Positions 8,240 to 9,733 of a stretch of DNA of 9,733 nt are shown piece by piece. Position numbers and translations under genes: made by a program. The stretch's first letter is position 1. Every line of letters starts with the position of its first letter. Source of the DNA: Candidatus Atribacteria bacterium (GTDB taxonomy: Bacteria > Atribacterota > JALVIU01); the NCBI GenBank assembly GCA_027028665.1, contig JALVIU010000264.1, positions 1-9,733 on the forward strand, read 5' to 3'. The notes beneath the pieces are model-generated. The model was not told where the DNA came from and did no database searches. It worked only from the letters and a program-made list of their open reading frames with translations.

Positions 8240-9608
8240 TGAGAAAAAAAATAATTGGTTTTTCAGATTTTGGCTCTGGATTGGTATATATATAGTTTTT
8301 TATCTTTTTTTAAATCTTAAATATAATATTGATAAGATAGATGATGTATGGAATCTTTCATGGGCATATGGGCTTATCCATTTTCATACATTTACACCAG
8401 GTGTATTTTTTGACCATGGAATAATTGCATTTGGTGTCATTTGGGCAGCTATCCAAGGGTTTATACTTGATATCATAGGATGGACAAAGTTAAATGCCCA
8501 CCTTATTTCCTTTGGGTTTGGTATAGGAAGTCTGTACCTAATATTTTATCTTTTAAAAGAGACCTTTTCAGAACTATTTGCCTTTACTTTTGTTCTGGTC
8601 TTTTCTATATCTGAGCCGTTTTTCGCATCAGTTACTTTGGCACGAGTAGATATATTTGGGCTGTTTTTGCTTATTCTTTTTTTGTTTTTGGTCTTCAAGA
8701 AGGCCCCACTTTTTGCAGGTATAATCCTCATGCTTTCTCTGGAGAGTCACCCTGCTCCCTTTATCTTTTCCCTTTTTTATGGCATCGTATTTATATGGAA
8801 ATGGATAAAGAAACAGAGAATAAAACTGGATCTTTATTTTTTATTGAAATTCTTGATAGGCATGGTTATAGGTTTACTTATTTATCTTTCTATTCATTAT
8901 CCTTATTTACATCATATAAGGGGTATCCTCCTGGAAGGGCGAAAAACGGGGAGGCCAGGACTTTTCCATACACCTTTGTATTCATATTACTTTGAAGCAA
9001 AGTATTATAGGCATATTCCTGAACTTATTATTTTGGCACTTTCTCTTATACTATATTTTATAAATTGGAAAAGGGCAGATAGATTTCCTGTGTTATTGCT
9101 TTTCTCAGGTATTTTATCTACCTATCTAATAGGACGTGCAAATCCTAACTATACAGTTTATTTTTATATTTCATATTTTATATTTGTAATATATACTTTT
9201 AAAAATTTTACAAAAGTTCTTTCCTGGAAAGCTATTATAATTTTATTTTTACTCCTTTGGTTTCCTCAGTATGCTTTTTTGTATATAAAAAATTACAATA
9301 TAAGTTTTACTGATTATATACATGACTTAAAAGAAGGATATCATAGCCGGGAAGCGGGGGAAAAGCCTATCTTTGGAGACCCCAATAGTTGGTTTATTTT
9401 TTATAAAAATAGAAACTTTAAAGTATATGGAGAATTAGTTTGGGTAAAAATAAGGATTAATCGCCTAAAGGGTCAAGGTTATGTGATATGTAATAAAAAT
9501 TATACTATCTCATGTAAAGGTGTGTTGAATTATTTAAAGAAAATGCACATTAAATATACTGAAGTCTATGATGGAAAATATTCAAAAATCTTGAAGATTT
9601 ATAAATGA
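8196..9608 (+). CDS. GT-C-type integral membrane glycosyltransferase-like protein
   Basis: A 470-residue polytopic membrane protein resembling dolichyl-phosphate-mannose / ArnT-type (GT39, GT83-like) transferases, which move a sugar from a lipid-phosphate carrier onto an acceptor at the outer face of the membrane. I see a short basic N-terminus, a first membrane helix at about 22-40, then an external loop with Asp49-Asp50 in KIDDVWNLSWAYGL. This is where GT-C enzymes carry a catalytic acidic residue. Hydrophobic segments follow at roughly 101-120, 124-145, 151-167, 171-203, 213-233, 274-290, 296-313, 318-335 and 343-363. ASVTLARVDIFG (144-155) resembles the ARxD/E element of such proteins. 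About 105 C-terminal residues are soluble. Donor and acceptor cannot be told. It overlaps guaA by 44 bases, with a good Shine-Dalgarno site. The fold class is fairly sure; enzymatic activity is inferred. Confidence 0.75.
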   Translation: MILRQNLQVQLSGNSEKKNNWFFRFWLWIGIYIVFYLFLNLKYNIDKIDDVWNLSWAYGLIHFHTFTPGVFFDHGIIAFGVIWAAIQGFILDIIGWTKLNAHLISFGFGIGSLYLIFYLLKETFSELFAFTFVLVFSISEPFFASVTLARVDIFGLFLLILFLFLVFKKAPLFAGIILMLSLESHPAPFIFSLFYGIVFIWKWIKKQRIKLDLYFLLKFLIGMVIGLLIYLSIHYPYLHHIRGILLEGRKTGRPGLFHTPLYSYYFEAKYYRHIPELIILALSLILYFINWKRADRFPVLLLFSGILSTYLIGRANPNYTVYFYISYFIFVIYTFKNFTKVLSWKAIIILFLLLWFPQYAFLYIKNYNISFTDYIHDLKEGYHSREAGEKPIFGDPNSWFIFYKNRNFKVYGELVWVKIRINRLKGQGYVICNKNYTISCKGVLNYLKKMHIKYTEVYDGKYSKILKIYK

Positions 9609-9612
9609 AAAT

Positions 9613-9636
9613 GCCCCATAGGGAGTCCTATGGGGC
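9613..9636 (-). terminator. Terminator hairpin between convergent genes
   Basis: GCCCCATAGG (9613-9622), loop GAGT, CCTATGGGGC (9627-9636): a perfect 10-bp stem with a 4-base loop. On the minus strand it is followed by ATTTTCATTT, a fair U-tract, so it best serves the minus-strand gene at the right edge. On the plus strand it starts four bases after the glycosyltransferase stop codon and is followed by GGAAGG. It may therefore stall or protect the operon's 3' end without being a classical terminator in that direction. Confidence 0.8.
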
Positions 9637-9675
9637 GGAAGGAGGTAGACTATTTATATCCACACAAAGTATTAG

Positions 9676-9733
9676 CTATACAGCTGGTGATTCTGGCACC
9701 TCAAAGTTTTCAGCCTTCTTGAGAAGGTCTTCA
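9676..9733 (-). CDS. C-terminal end of an unidentified protein (partial)
   Basis: Eighteen codons and a TAG stop are visible on the minus strand, reading EDLLKKAENFEVPESPAV. I prefer this frame because of its charged helix-like composition and the terminator 40 bases beyond its stop. Another frame, ending at a TAA at 9672, is also open across this short stretch. The tail is too short to name a family. The gene converges on the thyX operon. Confidence 0.45.
   Translation of the reverse strand, partial: EDLLKKAENFEVPESPAV

Noticed and set aside
9637-9646. GGAAGGAGGT resembling a strong plus-strand Shine-Dalgarno site
   Set aside because: No start codon follows within a usable distance on the plus strand, so it is probably just the flank of the terminator hairpin.

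Overview
The window reads as ordinary bacterial chromosome from an AT-rich genome. Isoleucine is often encoded by ATA and arginine mostly by AGA/AGG, a pattern common in thermophilic and deep-branching bacteria. Bacterial identity is supported by sigma70-type promoters, Shine-Dalgarno sites, a one-chain two-domain GMP synthetase, a SlyD-type FKBP and FtnA-type ferritin. I cannot name the species; Aquificota-, Nitrospirota- or Thermodesulfobacteriota-like lineages are a guess. No phage, insertion sequence, CRISPR array or defence locus is visible.

Left part (1-2734, all minus strand, read right to left). A ferritin gene comes first, with a good promoter. Next is a SlyD-like FKBP peptidyl-prolyl isomerase with its own promoter. 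Then comes a tRNA-Leu(GAG) gene with a perfect-consensus promoter and a rho-independent terminator. Last is the N-terminal half of isoleucyl-tRNA synthetase (ileS), which runs off the left edge. The short gap between the tRNA terminator and ileS holds no convincing promoter, so ileS may depend on readthrough.

Right part (2752-9608, plus strand). A promoter back to back with the ferritin promoter drives a tight six-gene run: thyX, a DUF72/YecE gene, guaB, a low-specificity threonine aldolase (ltaE), guaA, and a GT-C-type membrane glycosyltransferase. Neighbouring genes overlap by 14, 8, 0, 8 and 44 bases, so translational coupling is likely. ThyX makes dTMP. GuaB and GuaA convert IMP to GMP. 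Threonine aldolase can supply glycine, which feeds purine synthesis and, through glycine cleavage, the methylene-tetrahydrofolate used by ThyX. The first five genes therefore include a coherent G/T nucleotide and one-carbon set. The DUF72 protein and the membrane glycosyltransferase do not fit this role in any obvious way.

Right edge (9601-9733). A perfect 10-bp hairpin lies between the operon and the last 18 codons of an unidentified minus-strand gene. It looks like that gene's terminator.

The six-gene operon and the tRNA-terminator-ileS layout are the most interesting points. I found no clearly new system.
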